A stretch of DNA of 33,215 nt, taken from contig VFJR01000114.1 in the NCBI GenBank assembly GCA_009885945.1, positions 1-33,215 of the forward strand, in the 5' to 3' direction. The notes below the pieces were generated by a model that was not told where the DNA came from, did no database searches, and was given only the letters and a program-made list of their open reading frames with translations. Of the stretch, positions 1 through 6,785 are shown piece after piece. The first letter of the stretch is position 1. Every line of letters starts with the position of its first letter. The position numbers were made by a program, and so were the translations under genes. The DNA is from Anaerolineaceae bacterium (lineage in GTDB: Bacteria; Chloroflexota; Anaerolineae; Anaerolineales; Villigracilaceae).

Positions 1-69
1 ATAGGTAACCCCTGCAAGTGCAATTCCAATAAGTAAAGCGAGCACATAATAAAATTTTGCAAGTTTCAT
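1..69 (-). CDS. N-terminus of a secreted or membrane protein (cut by window edge)
   Basis: Only the first 23 codons are inside the window. They read MKLAKFYYVLALLIGIALAG and onward: a short basic start followed by a hydrophobic stretch, as in a signal peptide or first membrane helix. An AAGGAG ribosome binding site (75-80, minus strand) lies 5 bases before the ATG (67-69). The gene is divergent from the LuxR-type regulator at 202 and shares its control region. The function cannot be named from this fragment. Confidence 0.6.
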   Translation of the reverse strand, partial: MKLAKFYYVLALLIGIALAGVTY

Positions 70-94
70 AAATTCTCCTTTATGTATTGAGCTA

Positions 95-123
95 ATTATA
101 GTAACGGTCCCACTTTTTTCTGG
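95..123 (-). promoter_or_regulatory. Promoter of the leftward partial gene
   Basis: A perfect TATAAT -10 (95-100, minus strand) has only a poor -35 (CCAGAA, 118-123) at 17 bases. The predicted transcription start is near 88. A consensus -10 with no usable -35 is the usual shape of an activator-dependent promoter. A 16-bp dyad touches the -35 position. Confidence 0.5.
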
Positions 124-138
124 TAGGGTTAACCCTAC
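123..138. promoter_or_regulatory. 16-bp perfect palindrome, probable regulator binding site
   Basis: GTAGGGTTAACCCTAC is a perfect dyad in the intergenic region between the divergent genes. Its centre (130.5) is 42.5 bases upstream of the predicted leftward start and 61.5 bases upstream of the predicted rightward start. Both are standard activator positions. The adjacent LuxR-type protein is the obvious candidate to bind it; that link is inferred. Confidence 0.55.
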
Positions 139-176
139 TCTTGTGCGTCAATATTCATTTGGAAGATATTTACGGG

Positions 177-185
177 TGATATAAT
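177..185 (+). promoter_or_regulatory. Extended -10 promoter of the LuxR-type gene
   Basis: TGATATAAT is an extended -10 (TG at 177-178, TATAAT at 180-185) with no good -35. The predicted start is near 192, leaving a leader of only about 10 bases before the ATG at 202 and no clear Shine-Dalgarno sequence. Confidence 0.45.
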
Positions 186-201
186 TTTTTCAATTGCAGA
201 C

Positions 202-2709
202 ATGAATAAATCCCCATCAGATCCCATCACTCGCAAATACTCGCGCCAATCAATGGATATATTGACATCATCCATTCCCTCTGTTTTGCCGGTGCTGCGA
301 GGTCAGATCATTGGACGTGATGATGAAATTCGCTTCGTTAGCGAATTATTGCAGAACACAGATATCCGCCTGGTTACTCTGGTTGGTTTTGGAGGCGCAG
401 GCAAGACCACACTGTCTTTGCATATAGCGCGCGCAATATTCGAAAATTTTACAGGCGGTTTATTCTTTGTTGACCTTTCTCCAATTACAGACCCCGCATT
501 AATTTCCTATTACATCGCTCAAACTTTAAAAGTACCCGAAGATGCTCAGCGCGATAGGATTGCAAGCATTAATGATTTTATAAGCAACCGCGCCATTTTG
601 CTGATTCTGGATAATTTTGAGCAAGTTATTAATGGCGCGCATATCATTGATAATTTATTGAACTCGAGTCCAAATCTCAAAGTCATAGTTACCAGTCGTG
701 AGCCCTTGCGGCTGCGTCATGAGCAGATTGTTCCCATTTTGCCTTTAAAGCAAAATGATGCTTTGCAGTTGTTTGTTGAGCGCGCCCGCTCTTTAAACCC
801 AGATTTTCAACTAACAGACCAGAACGCAACGGCTATTGCTCAACTCTGCGGAAGACTCGATAGACTTCCACTTGCCATTGAGCTTGCTGCCATGCGCACT
901 ACTATCTTCTCGCCTCAATCTTTGCTGGATCGCATCCAACCCAGCCTCGAAACTGAATCGCCTTTATTGGGGACTCTTAACTCTGGAGCTCGTGACCTGC
1001 CTGTTCGTCAAAAAACATTACGCGAAACAATTAATTGGAGTTACAGCCTTCTAAGTGAAGCTGAACAACTTGCGTTTCGAGGCGCATCTCTTTTTGTGGG
1101 CGGCTTTGATTTGCAAGCCCTTCAAAGTGTGCTTGACCAACCCGAGAGTCAAGTATTGGAGATTGTTTCTTCGTTGGTAGATAAAAACCTCCTGCAGGTA
1201 ACAGGGCAAACAAAAAGCGCTCAACCTCGATTCCAAATGTACGAATCCCTGCGCGAATTTGCTGGCGAACAAATAATTGTTCACAATCAGCACGAAAAAT
1301 TATACGAGAAATTTGCGGCTTGGATGTTGATTTTTTCAGCTCAAGCGCATGATGGTTTGCAAAGTAAAGATCAGGCTCTTTGGCTGCGGCGTATGGTGAT
1401 TGAAAGCGACAACCTTTTGCGTATACTGGACGATGCGTTTGCGGCTACGCCTGGATCTGTTCTATGGAAAAGCGGCTTTGAAATTCTTGGGCATACTCAA
1501 ATATATTGGATGATTAGCAGTCAATTTCAAATTGCTGGGCGCTGGACCGAAAAAAGTATGAGCGCCATCGCAGAATTAGACGATATGACTGACCTATCTC
1601 CAGATCTCAAGCATAAATATAAAGCCATCGTATATGGAAATGCCGGCAGTGTTGCGTGGAGTAAAGCGGATTATTTAAAAGCGATCGAATATCATCAAGC
1701 CAGCCACCAATATTATTGTTTGCGTGAAGACGAATTGGGTATGGCTGAGTCTGCGACCAATAGCGGCGCTAATTATATGGAGATCGGGCAGCATGATCGG
1801 GCGCTGGAACTGCTTGAATTAGCGATCAATTTGTATCGTAATAATCATCATCCATGGGGTGAATTAACAGTAATCAATGGGCTTGCGATTACTTATGTAG
1901 CCAGTAAAAGATTTGATGAAGCCCATCAAATGTACCAAGATGGAAACCGTCTTGCTCAGCAATTAAATCAGGATTTTTTGCAGCATGTTTTTCTTTGCAA
2001 TTTAGGACAGCTTGAACATCGTCTTGGAAATACCGAAAAAGCGTCTGAGCTTCAACGTCAAGTATTGAAATATCTGGATGAGAACGATCAACCTTATTTG
2101 CGCACATGGGCGCTAAGCATTCTTGCAGCATGTTATGCTGAAATGGGCAAGACAGAGGAAGCGCTTAAGTTGTTGCTGATGGTTTATCCGTCTTTACAGG
2201 CTGGTTTTGATTTTGAAGCCAGTATTTATTTTCTTCAATCAACTGCTATTATGTGTGCTGGTAGTGACCGAAAATTGCAAGCCGCGCGAATTATGGCGGG
2301 GTTGGATGCTAATATTAAAAATAAACAATATTACAATTACAACATAGACGAAGAAAAACGTAAAAAATTAATGCAAAGTATTCGTTTTTCATTACAACTC
2401 GAGCAATTCCGGCAAGAATGGGATTTGGGTCAAAGCATGGAGGTTGAGGGGATTTTGAATTTTGCGTACCAACAAGTTGTATTGCTTGACCAAACTCAAG
2501 CATTTCTGCCCCTTGCTCAAATATTCAGCCAACGCGAATTTGATGTTCTAAAGCTGATTGTGCGCGGCAAAAGTAACGAAGAAATATCCCAGGAATTAAT
2601 CATTGTTCAAAAAACAGTCGAAAAACATGTCGCTAGTATTTTTCGTAAAATAAAAGTGAAGAATCGTACCGAAGCCGCGGCTTGGGCAATCAAGAATCAT
2701 TTGAAATAA
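202..2709 (+). CDS. NB-ARC/TPR transcriptional regulator with LuxR-type DNA-binding domain
   Basis: An 835-residue signal-integrating regulator of the LAL/MalT-like kind. The N-terminal NTPase has a Walker A (GFGGAGKT, about residues 62-69), a Walker B-like ILLILDNFEQ (about 132-141), a sensor-type TSREPL and the LPLAIELAA motif typical of AfsR/NB-ARC ATPases. Residues about 360-740 are helical and TPR-like. The C-terminus (about 770-833) is a GerE/LuxR helix-turn-helix with FSQREFDVLKLIVRGKSNEE and KTVEKHVASIFRKI. ATP-dependent oligomerisation controlled by a ligand or partner bound to the TPR region is known for such proteins; the signal here is unknown. The gene is divergent from a membrane-protein gene and probably acts on the dyad at 123-138. 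The ATG at 202 is preferred because no other good start lies before the NTPase. Confidence 0.85.
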   Translation: MNKSPSDPITRKYSRQSMDILTSSIPSVLPVLRGQIIGRDDEIRFVSELLQNTDIRLVTLVGFGGAGKTTLSLHIARAIFENFTGGLFFVDLSPITDPALISYYIAQTLKVPEDAQRDRIASINDFISNRAILLILDNFEQVINGAHIIDNLLNSSPNLKVIVTSREPLRLRHEQIVPILPLKQNDALQLFVERARSLNPDFQLTDQNATAIAQLCGRLDRLPLAIELAAMRTTIFSPQSLLDRIQPSLETESPLLGTLNSGARDLPVRQKTLRETINWSYSLLSEAEQLAFRGASLFVGGFDLQALQSVLDQPESQVLEIVSSLVDKNLLQVTGQTKSAQPRFQMYESLREFAGEQIIVHNQHEKLYEKFAAWMLIFSAQAHDGLQSKDQALWLRRMVIESDNLLRILDDAFAATPGSVLWKSGFEILGHTQIYWMISSQFQIAGRWTEKSMSAIAELDDMTDLSPDLKHKYKAIVYGNAGSVAWSKADYLKAIEYHQASHQYYCLREDELGMAESATNSGANYMEIGQHDRALELLELAINLYRNNHHPWGELTVINGLAITYVASKRFDEAHQMYQDGNRLAQQLNQDFLQHVFLCNLGQLEHRLGNTEKASELQRQVLKYLDENDQPYLRTWALSILAACYAEMGKTEEALKLLLMVYPSLQAGFDFEASIYFLQSTAIMCAGSDRKLQAARIMAGLDANIKNKQYYNYNIDEEKRKKLMQSIRFSLQLEQFRQEWDLGQSMEVEGILNFAYQQVVLLDQTQAFLPLAQIFSQREFDVLKLIVRGKSNEEISQELIIVQKTVEKHVASIFRKIKVKNRTEAAAWAIKNHLK

Positions 2710-2739
2710 TAGAACATCACTCGCAAATATAACGGTGAG

Positions 2740-3531
2740 TTAGTTTCCCATCCTTTTCCCCGAACCCTTATCCCTCACCATCAACACCTCTGCCATTATG
2801 CTCACTGCAATTTCTTCCGGGGTTTCTGCTTGCAGTTCCAAACCCATGGGTGAATGTACGCGCATGATCTTTGCATCTTCAACACCTTTTTCTTTTAGCG
2901 CCTTCACAGTGACAGCCCATCTGCGTTTGGAGCCAATTACGCCGATATATGCCGCGTTTGATTCGAGCAAAGGTGTGATGCCCGCCGCGTCTATGGCAGA
3001 GCCGCGTGTGGTGAGAATTAAATAAGTGCGCGCATCAATTGAAATATGATTCGGCAACTCATTCATTGAAACAGGATAAAACGCATCACCATCTGGAACG
3101 GTAGCTGGGTTGCAAAATTCAGCGCGGTCATCGCTGACAGCGACTCTAAACCCCAGCCACTTAGCAAGATGTGCCACAGCCTTGCCTACATGCCCCGCGC
3201 CAACCACAACTAATAACGGAGCTGGAAAGATTGGTTCCACAAAGACCTCCACTTGACCGCCGCATACACCCGGGTCGCCGCGTGCTGGGTCTGCCATGGT
3301 GTAATTTAATTTTCTGGGTTTTCCATCTTGCAATGAGAGTAGTGCCTCTTTAATAACGCGATTCTCCAAATCCCCGCCGCCTACAGTGCCAATAAACTTG
3401 CCATCCGCATACACCAACATCTTACTGCCCACGTGTCGGGGAGTAGAACCTTCACTCTGAGTAACAGTGCACAGCGCGGCAGGTTCGTGCTTTTCATCTA
3501 AATCTGCAAGGGCTTGATAAATTGTTTTCAT
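2740..3531 (-). CDS. XdhC/CoxI-family protein
   Basis: A 263-residue protein of the XdhC/CoxI family, which delivers molybdenum cofactor to xanthine dehydrogenase-like or CO dehydrogenase-like enzymes. The N-terminal domain has the family signature (TVTQSEGSTPRHVGSKMLV, then GTVGGGDLE near residue 50). After the GGQVEVFVEPI linker comes a Rossmann-like domain with VVGAGHVGKAVAHLA (about 110-124). A conserved GVIGSKRR follows near residue 198. No molybdoenzyme subunit is encoded next to it, so the client is elsewhere or the protein has another role. It is convergent with the LuxR-type gene and divergent from thioredoxin. Confidence 0.85.
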   Translation of the reverse strand: MKTIYQALADLDEKHEPAALCTVTQSEGSTPRHVGSKMLVYADGKFIGTVGGGDLENRVIKEALLSLQDGKPRKLNYTMADPARGDPGVCGGQVEVFVEPIFPAPLLVVVGAGHVGKAVAHLAKWLGFRVAVSDDRAEFCNPATVPDGDAFYPVSMNELPNHISIDARTYLILTTRGSAIDAAGITPLLESNAAYIGVIGSKRRWAVTVKALKEKGVEDAKIMRVHSPMGLELQAETPEEIAVSIMAEVLMVRDKGSGKRMGN

Positions 3532-3540
3532 CCAAATGAA

Positions 3541-3569
3541 AGTGTAAGCGTTTGATTAGATTTTCGCAA
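3541..3569 (-). promoter_or_regulatory. Promoter of the XdhC-like gene
   Basis: On the minus strand, TTGCGA (3564-3569) and TACACT (3541-3546) are separated by exactly 17 bases. The -35 hexamer overlaps the -35 of the divergent thioredoxin promoter. Confidence 0.4.
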
Positions 3570-3591
3570 GATGGGTAATATGACGTATACT
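3563..3591 (+). promoter_or_regulatory. Promoter of thioredoxin gene
   Basis: TTCGCA (3563-3568), 17 bases, then TATACT (3586-3591). The start is predicted near 3598. That is only 4 bases before the in-frame ATG at 3602, which supports translation from the ATG at 3620 instead. Confidence 0.45.
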
Positions 3592-3619
3592 CGTTGCATC
3601 TATGAAGCGGAGGCTTATT

Positions 3620-3949
3620 ATGAGCGAAATGCAATACGTAACGGATGCAGATTTTCAAAACGAAGTTATTAATTCATCCATGCCCGTCTTGGTGGATTTC
3701 ACCGCGACTTGGTGCCAGCCCTGCAAGATGATCGAGCCGATCGTCAAGCAATTGGCTGAGGAATGGGATGGCAAGGTGAAAGTTGTCAAACTGGATGCCG
3801 ACACCAACCCCGACACCATGATGCAATATGGCGTCATGGGCATTCCCACACTGATGCTGTTTAAAAGCGGCGAAGTGAAAGAACGCGTCACAGGTTTTCA
3901 GCCCAAGGATAAACTCGCAGCAAAAGTCTTGCCGCATCTGGGTGGGTAA
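3620..3949 (+). CDS. trxA: Thioredoxin
   Basis: A 109-residue cytoplasmic dithiol-disulfide reductase. It has the usual thioredoxin length and layout: VLVDFTATWCQPCKMIEP with the two active cysteines, DADTNPDTMMQYGVMGIPTLMLF with the cis-proline, and a C-terminal helix. The active site is WCQPC rather than the common WCGPC, which may shift the redox potential. The ATG at 3620 is chosen because GGAGG (3609-3613) lies 6 bases before it; an in-frame ATG at 3602 has no ribosome binding site and almost no leader. The gene is monocistronic, ending at a strong terminator. Confidence 0.93.
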   Translation: MSEMQYVTDADFQNEVINSSMPVLVDFTATWCQPCKMIEPIVKQLAEEWDGKVKVVKLDADTNPDTMMQYGVMGIPTLMLFKSGEVKERVTGFQPKDKLAAKVLPHLGG

Positions 3950-3967
3950 TTCTTGTCAGGTTAAAGA

Positions 3968-3998
3968 AAAAATGGACACTTTCATGGTGTCCATTTTT
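3968..3998. terminator. Bidirectional terminator between trxA and the SDR gene
   Basis: A 12-bp perfect stem (AAAAATGGACAC with GTGTCCATTTTT) around a 7-base loop, with A and T tracts on both sides. It fits rho-independent termination of both convergent genes. Confidence 0.85.
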
Positions 3999-4020
3999 CT
4001 ATTAATTACAATTCGTTAAT

Positions 4021-4923
4021 TTAAAAATGCCTAGTTAATTCGTTTGCATATTTCATGCCAATTGTTGTTTTATTTTCTCTGACCCAATCTATAAAACTTG
4101 TTTTGCAGCGGGCTGGTTCTTTTGAAACAAGTAAGTTTGCCATTAAGCCGTCTACTTCTTCAGGTGTCAACATGACATCCTTCACAAAAAGACTTATCAC
4201 TTGTGCTGCAAATAAGGCTAAGCGGGGTGGAAAGGGGAGAAGTAGTCTCTTTTTACCGGTACTGCCTTCAATTACTTCTACCAATTCTTTGAATGTAAAT
4301 TCATCTGGTCCAACTGCGTCCCAAATATAATTTTCCTTTTTGTAAATGGCTTCAACTGCCAATTCAGCAAGGTCATCTACGTATACTGGGGAAATTTTAT
4401 AAGAACCATCTCCGGGAATTCCAAAAACAGGAAGTTTGCGCAATAGCCATGCAATATTGTTCATTAAAATATCTTCTTTTCCGAAAAGTACGGTAGGTCG
4501 TAAAATTGCATAACTTATCCCCGAATTTATAACCGTTTCTTCGTTTGCTGCTTTTCCCCAAAAATATGGAAGATGGGATTTTGCCGAAGGCTGTGTAATG
4601 CTAATATGGACTATTCTTTTAACCCCGGCTTCTTTAGCGGCATTAATGAGAACTTTGGTGTTTTCAACGGCGCGTGGTTGAGTATTATCTTCTTTATCAA
4701 AACGCACCCAGTACGTGTTAATTAACACATCTATGTCTTGTAAGTTTTTAATGAGTTCGCCTTTTTCCTGAAAATTTAATGGATATGCTTTTACTTTTCC
4801 GCTAAAGGGATCGGGGCGGTTTGGATGCCCTGTCAAAGTAATCACTTCTTCCCCCCGAGTCAGTAATTTCTCAGTAATGTATTTGCCCGAATAAGAGAAA
4901 GCGCCTGTAACTGCAATTTTCAT
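4021..4923 (-). CDS. Atypical SDR / NAD(P)-binding epimerase-like protein
   Basis: A 300-residue Rossmann protein of the atypical short-chain dehydrogenase group (NmrA/NDUFA9-like). The dinucleotide-binding motif TGAFSYSGKYI begins near residue 6. Other features are VLINTYWVRF, VKRIVHISITQPS and a YxxxK catalytic pair in PYFWGKAANEE. The substrate cannot be read from the sequence. The start overlaps the end of the upstream GbsR-type gene by four bases (ATGA), so the two are translationally coupled and the SDR is the likely regulated function. Confidence 0.75.
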   Translation of the reverse strand: MKIAVTGAFSYSGKYITEKLLTRGEEVITLTGHPNRPDPFSGKVKAYPLNFQEKGELIKNLQDIDVLINTYWVRFDKEDNTQPRAVENTKVLINAAKEAGVKRIVHISITQPSAKSHLPYFWGKAANEETVINSGISYAILRPTVLFGKEDILMNNIAWLLRKLPVFGIPGDGSYKISPVYVDDLAELAVEAIYKKENYIWDAVGPDEFTFKELVEVIEGSTGKKRLLLPFPPRLALFAAQVISLFVKDVMLTPEEVDGLMANLLVSKEPARCKTSFIDWVRENKTTIGMKYANELTRHF

Positions 4924-5450
4924 TTTAATACTCCTAATATTGTTTTCACATTATTGAATCCAAGTTTTTCTAGTTTTATTACAGCGTTGGATAGGCTGTC
5001 TATGGCGTTGAAGAACTCCTGCAATGCTTGCACGCGTTCATACACAAAATGAACATCATCAGCACTACCAATAATCGAACCCGCTTCCAACTTCTCGAGA
5101 GCAATTCCTACAGAACGAATTGCTCTATCGAATTCACTGTTTTGACGTTCTTTCAATATAGAGCGAATGGATTTGTAAAAATCGCTTTCTGCCTCGTAAT
5201 AATCTTTTCGATCGCCAAATTTTGATGAACGGTGCACCAAGCCCATGCGCAATAATGTACGTATTTGAGTACTGATTGCTCCTTTTGTTATTCCAGCTTC
5301 CTTTGCGATTTCATCTAAAGACAATCCTGTGGGGGATAGATATAAAACCCCAAAGATGGCCCCTGTTCCTGGGGGGAATCCCCAAAAGCGGCTGATTTGA
5401 CTTAAACTCACGGCGAATTCTTTTTTGAGGTCAAGCAGTTTTGTTGACAT
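4920..5450 (-). CDS. GbsR/MarR-type winged-helix transcriptional regulator
   Basis: A 176-residue regulator. Residues about 10-100 carry the GbsR-like winged helix: FWGFPPGTGAIFGVLYLSP, then LSLDEIAKEAGITKGAISTQ as the helix-turn-helix, then LLRMGLVHRSSKFGDRKDYY as the wing. The C-terminal half is helical and probably dimerises. GbsR proteins are usually repressors. The gene sits behind a near-consensus promoter whose start point is covered by an 18-bp palindrome, which points to autoregulation of the regulator-SDR operon. Confidence 0.85.
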   Translation of the reverse strand: MSTKLLDLKKEFAVSLSQISRFWGFPPGTGAIFGVLYLSPTGLSLDEIAKEAGITKGAISTQIRTLLRMGLVHRSSKFGDRKDYYEAESDFYKSIRSILKERQNSEFDRAIRSVGIALEKLEAGSIIGSADDVHFVYERVQALQEFFNAIDSLSNAVIKLEKLGFNNVKTILGVLK

Positions 5451-5466
5451 ATTTTCCTTTTAGAAC

Positions 5467-5484
5467 GTTTAGTAATTACTAAAC
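5467..5484. promoter_or_regulatory. 18-bp operator of the GbsR-type regulator
   Basis: GTTTAGTAATTACTAAAC is a perfect palindrome. It spans the predicted transcription start (about 5480) and lies just downstream of the -10, a classical repression site. A further half-site, TTTAGT (5502-5507), lies in the promoter spacer. Confidence 0.75.
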
Positions 5485-5486
5485 AA

Positions 5487-5515
5487 AGTATACGAAAAAA
5501 ATTTAGTTTTGTCAA
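5487..5515 (-). promoter_or_regulatory. Strong sigma-70-type promoter of the gbsR-like/SDR operon
   Basis: On the minus strand, a perfect TTGACA (5510-5515) and TATACT (5487-5492) are separated by 17 bases. The strength of the core promoter fits a gene normally held down by a repressor. Confidence 0.75.
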
Positions 5516-5520
5516 GAATC

Positions 5521-5547
5521 AAAAAATCCCCAATCCGGGGATTTTTT
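5521..5547. terminator. Terminator after surE
   Basis: AAAAAATCCCC and GGGGATTTTTT form an 11-bp stem around a 5-base loop, 30 bases past the end of surE. It insulates the GbsR-operon promoter just beyond it. Confidence 0.85.
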
Positions 5548-5576
5548 GCAAGATTGGTTATCCATTCTCTGGTTAC

Positions 5577-6392
5577 CTATTCCTTCTCTTTTATCATTCT
5601 CTCCAACTCACTTAACTCCACCCGCGACGTCATATCCAAACTAATCGGCGTGACCGTGACCATATATTTTTTGCGCAAGACATAAACATCACTGTTTTCG
5701 GCTTCGTGCTCTAATTGCATATCTTCTTTATATCCGACAGTTTCAGCTATATCCCATGAACTTCGTTTGGGTTTAACGGATATGTAATAATTTTGTTTTG
5801 ACACACGTGTTATTTGCCAGCCAGTTTCAATGGTGGCATGGGCTGGAATATTCACGTTGAGCAGGCGCACATCTTCGGGGAATTTTTTCTCTAACAACAT
5901 TTTTCCAAAAAATGCGGCGAAATGCCCCGCAACCGAAAAGTCAATTTCTTCTGAATAACTTAAATGATATTCTTGATCTGTCTGCAATGAAACCGCCAAT
6001 GCTGGGAAGCCCATTGCCGCCGCTTCCATCGCCGCGCCGACTGTGCCAGAACTGGTGATGCCTGCGCCAATGTTTTCGCCATAATTGATTCCTGAAACGA
6101 CGAGATCGGGTTTCGTTGTTAAGATTTCCAAAATCCCATGCTGGATTGCCTGTGCTGGGGAACCTCCTACTGCGTAGGCGATCCATTCTTGACCGTTGAC
6201 TTGAATCTGTTCCTGACGAATGATCCCATCTGACGTACTCGGCATACTGCGTCCCATACCCGAAGATTGATCACGCGGCGCGGAAACAGTAACAAACCCC
6301 AGCGTAGAAAGAGCGCGAGCTGCCGACCATAATCCGGGCGAGCGAATCCCATCATCATTTGTTAGCAAGATATTTTTTTTAAATGTAGACAT
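5577..6392 (-). CDS. surE: 5'/3'-nucleotidase SurE
   Basis: A 271-residue metal-dependent nucleoside monophosphatase, a survival protein of stationary phase. The family signature is clear: NILLTNDDGIRSPG at the N-terminus with the metal-binding Asp pair, then GRSMPSTSDGI, VSGINYGENIGAG with the metal-binding Asn, and SGTVGAAMEAA. The length is normal. Upstream lies a REP-like repeat rather than another gene, so surE appears to be transcribed alone, ending at the terminator at 5521-5547. Confidence 0.93.
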   Translation of the reverse strand: MSTFKKNILLTNDDGIRSPGLWSAARALSTLGFVTVSAPRDQSSGMGRSMPSTSDGIIRQEQIQVNGQEWIAYAVGGSPAQAIQHGILEILTTKPDLVVSGINYGENIGAGITSSGTVGAAMEAAAMGFPALAVSLQTDQEYHLSYSEEIDFSVAGHFAAFFGKMLLEKKFPEDVRLLNVNIPAHATIETGWQITRVSKQNYYISVKPKRSSWDIAETVGYKEDMQLEHEAENSDVYVLRKKYMVTVTPISLDMTSRVELSELERMIKEKE

Positions 6393-6423
6393 AAATATTC
6401 CTAATTGTTAACTCACCTTACGC

Positions 6424-6541
6424 AAAATATTATGTCGTTGCGAGGACGCTCTTGTTTTTCGTCCGAAGCAATCTCACCTTGTTCTGTTGGGGATTGCTTC
6501 GCCGCTAAAACCAAGAACGCGGCTCGCAAAGACATATTTTT
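6424..6541. repeat. REP-like imperfect inverted repeat
   Basis: The two outer arms match well: AAAATATTATGTCGTTGCGAG at one end and CTCGCAAAGACATATTTT at the other. Inside, GAAGCAATC (6465-6473) pairs with GATTGCTTC (6492-6500). The whole element can fold into one long hairpin. It holds no reading frame and resembles the dispersed 'TTGCGAG...GAAGCAATC' palindromic elements of environmental genomes, which is recalled rather than searched. Confidence 0.6.
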
Positions 6542-6554
6542 CAGTAATTAAAAT

Positions 6555-6580
6555 AAAAGAAGCAGAATAAACTGCTTCTT
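6555..6580 (-). terminator. Terminator of tRNA-Arg
   Basis: On the minus strand, AAGAAGCAG and CTGCTTCTT form a 9-bp stem with a 6-base loop, followed by a T-rich run. It lies 6 bases beyond the tRNA. Confidence 0.7.
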
Positions 6581-6586
6581 CAAAGG

Positions 6587-6660
6587 TGCTCCCGGCAGGA
6601 TTCGAACCTGCGACCTCTTGCTCCGCAAGCAAGCGCTCTAATCCACTGAGCTACGAGAGC
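6587..6660 (-). tRNA. tRNA-Arg(GCG)
   Basis: A 74-base cloverleaf. The acceptor GCTCTCG pairs with CGGGAGC through one G-T pair. The D arm is GCTC/GAGC, the anticodon stem CTTGC/GCAAG with loop TTGCGGA, and the T arm GCAGG-TTCGAAT-CCTGC. Bases 34-36 are GCG, reading CGC and CGU. The D-loop A20 typical of arginine tRNAs is present. CCA is not encoded: the discriminator A is followed by CCT. Most bacteria use an ACG gene (inosine) for this box, so the GCG anticodon is unusual. Confidence 0.95.
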
Positions 6661-6673
6661 ATAACGGAACGGG

Positions 6674-6702
6674 ATTTTAATACACATTTTAAGCATGGTC
6701 AA
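6674..6702 (-). promoter_or_regulatory. Promoter of tRNA-Arg
   Basis: On the minus strand, TTGACC (6697-6702), 17 bases, TAAAAT (6674-6679). The predicted start at about 6667 leaves a 7-base leader before the mature tRNA. Confidence 0.65.
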
Positions 6703-6718
6703 GGAGTTGTTTTGGTTG

Positions 6719-6727
6719 TGTTAAAAT
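6719..6727 (+). promoter_or_regulatory. Extended -10 promoter of the dprE2-dprE1-lipB operon
   Basis: TGTTAAAAT is an extended -10 without a recognisable -35. The start would be near 6734, giving a leader of about 52 bases before the GTG at 6786. Confidence 0.35.
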
Positions 6728-6785
6728 GGATTTGCATTTTGAGTAATGCGTACTAAAAATCTTATCTTCATTTTTTGAGGTACTT

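Noticed and set aside
202-2709. Quorum-sensing LuxR receptor
   Set aside because: There is no acyl-homoserine-lactone-binding domain. The N-terminus is an NB-ARC ATPase with TPR-like repeats.
3602-3619. Upstream ATG of thioredoxin giving a longer protein
   Set aside because: The GGAGG ribosome binding site lies inside that extension and the predicted transcript starts only about 4 bases before it.
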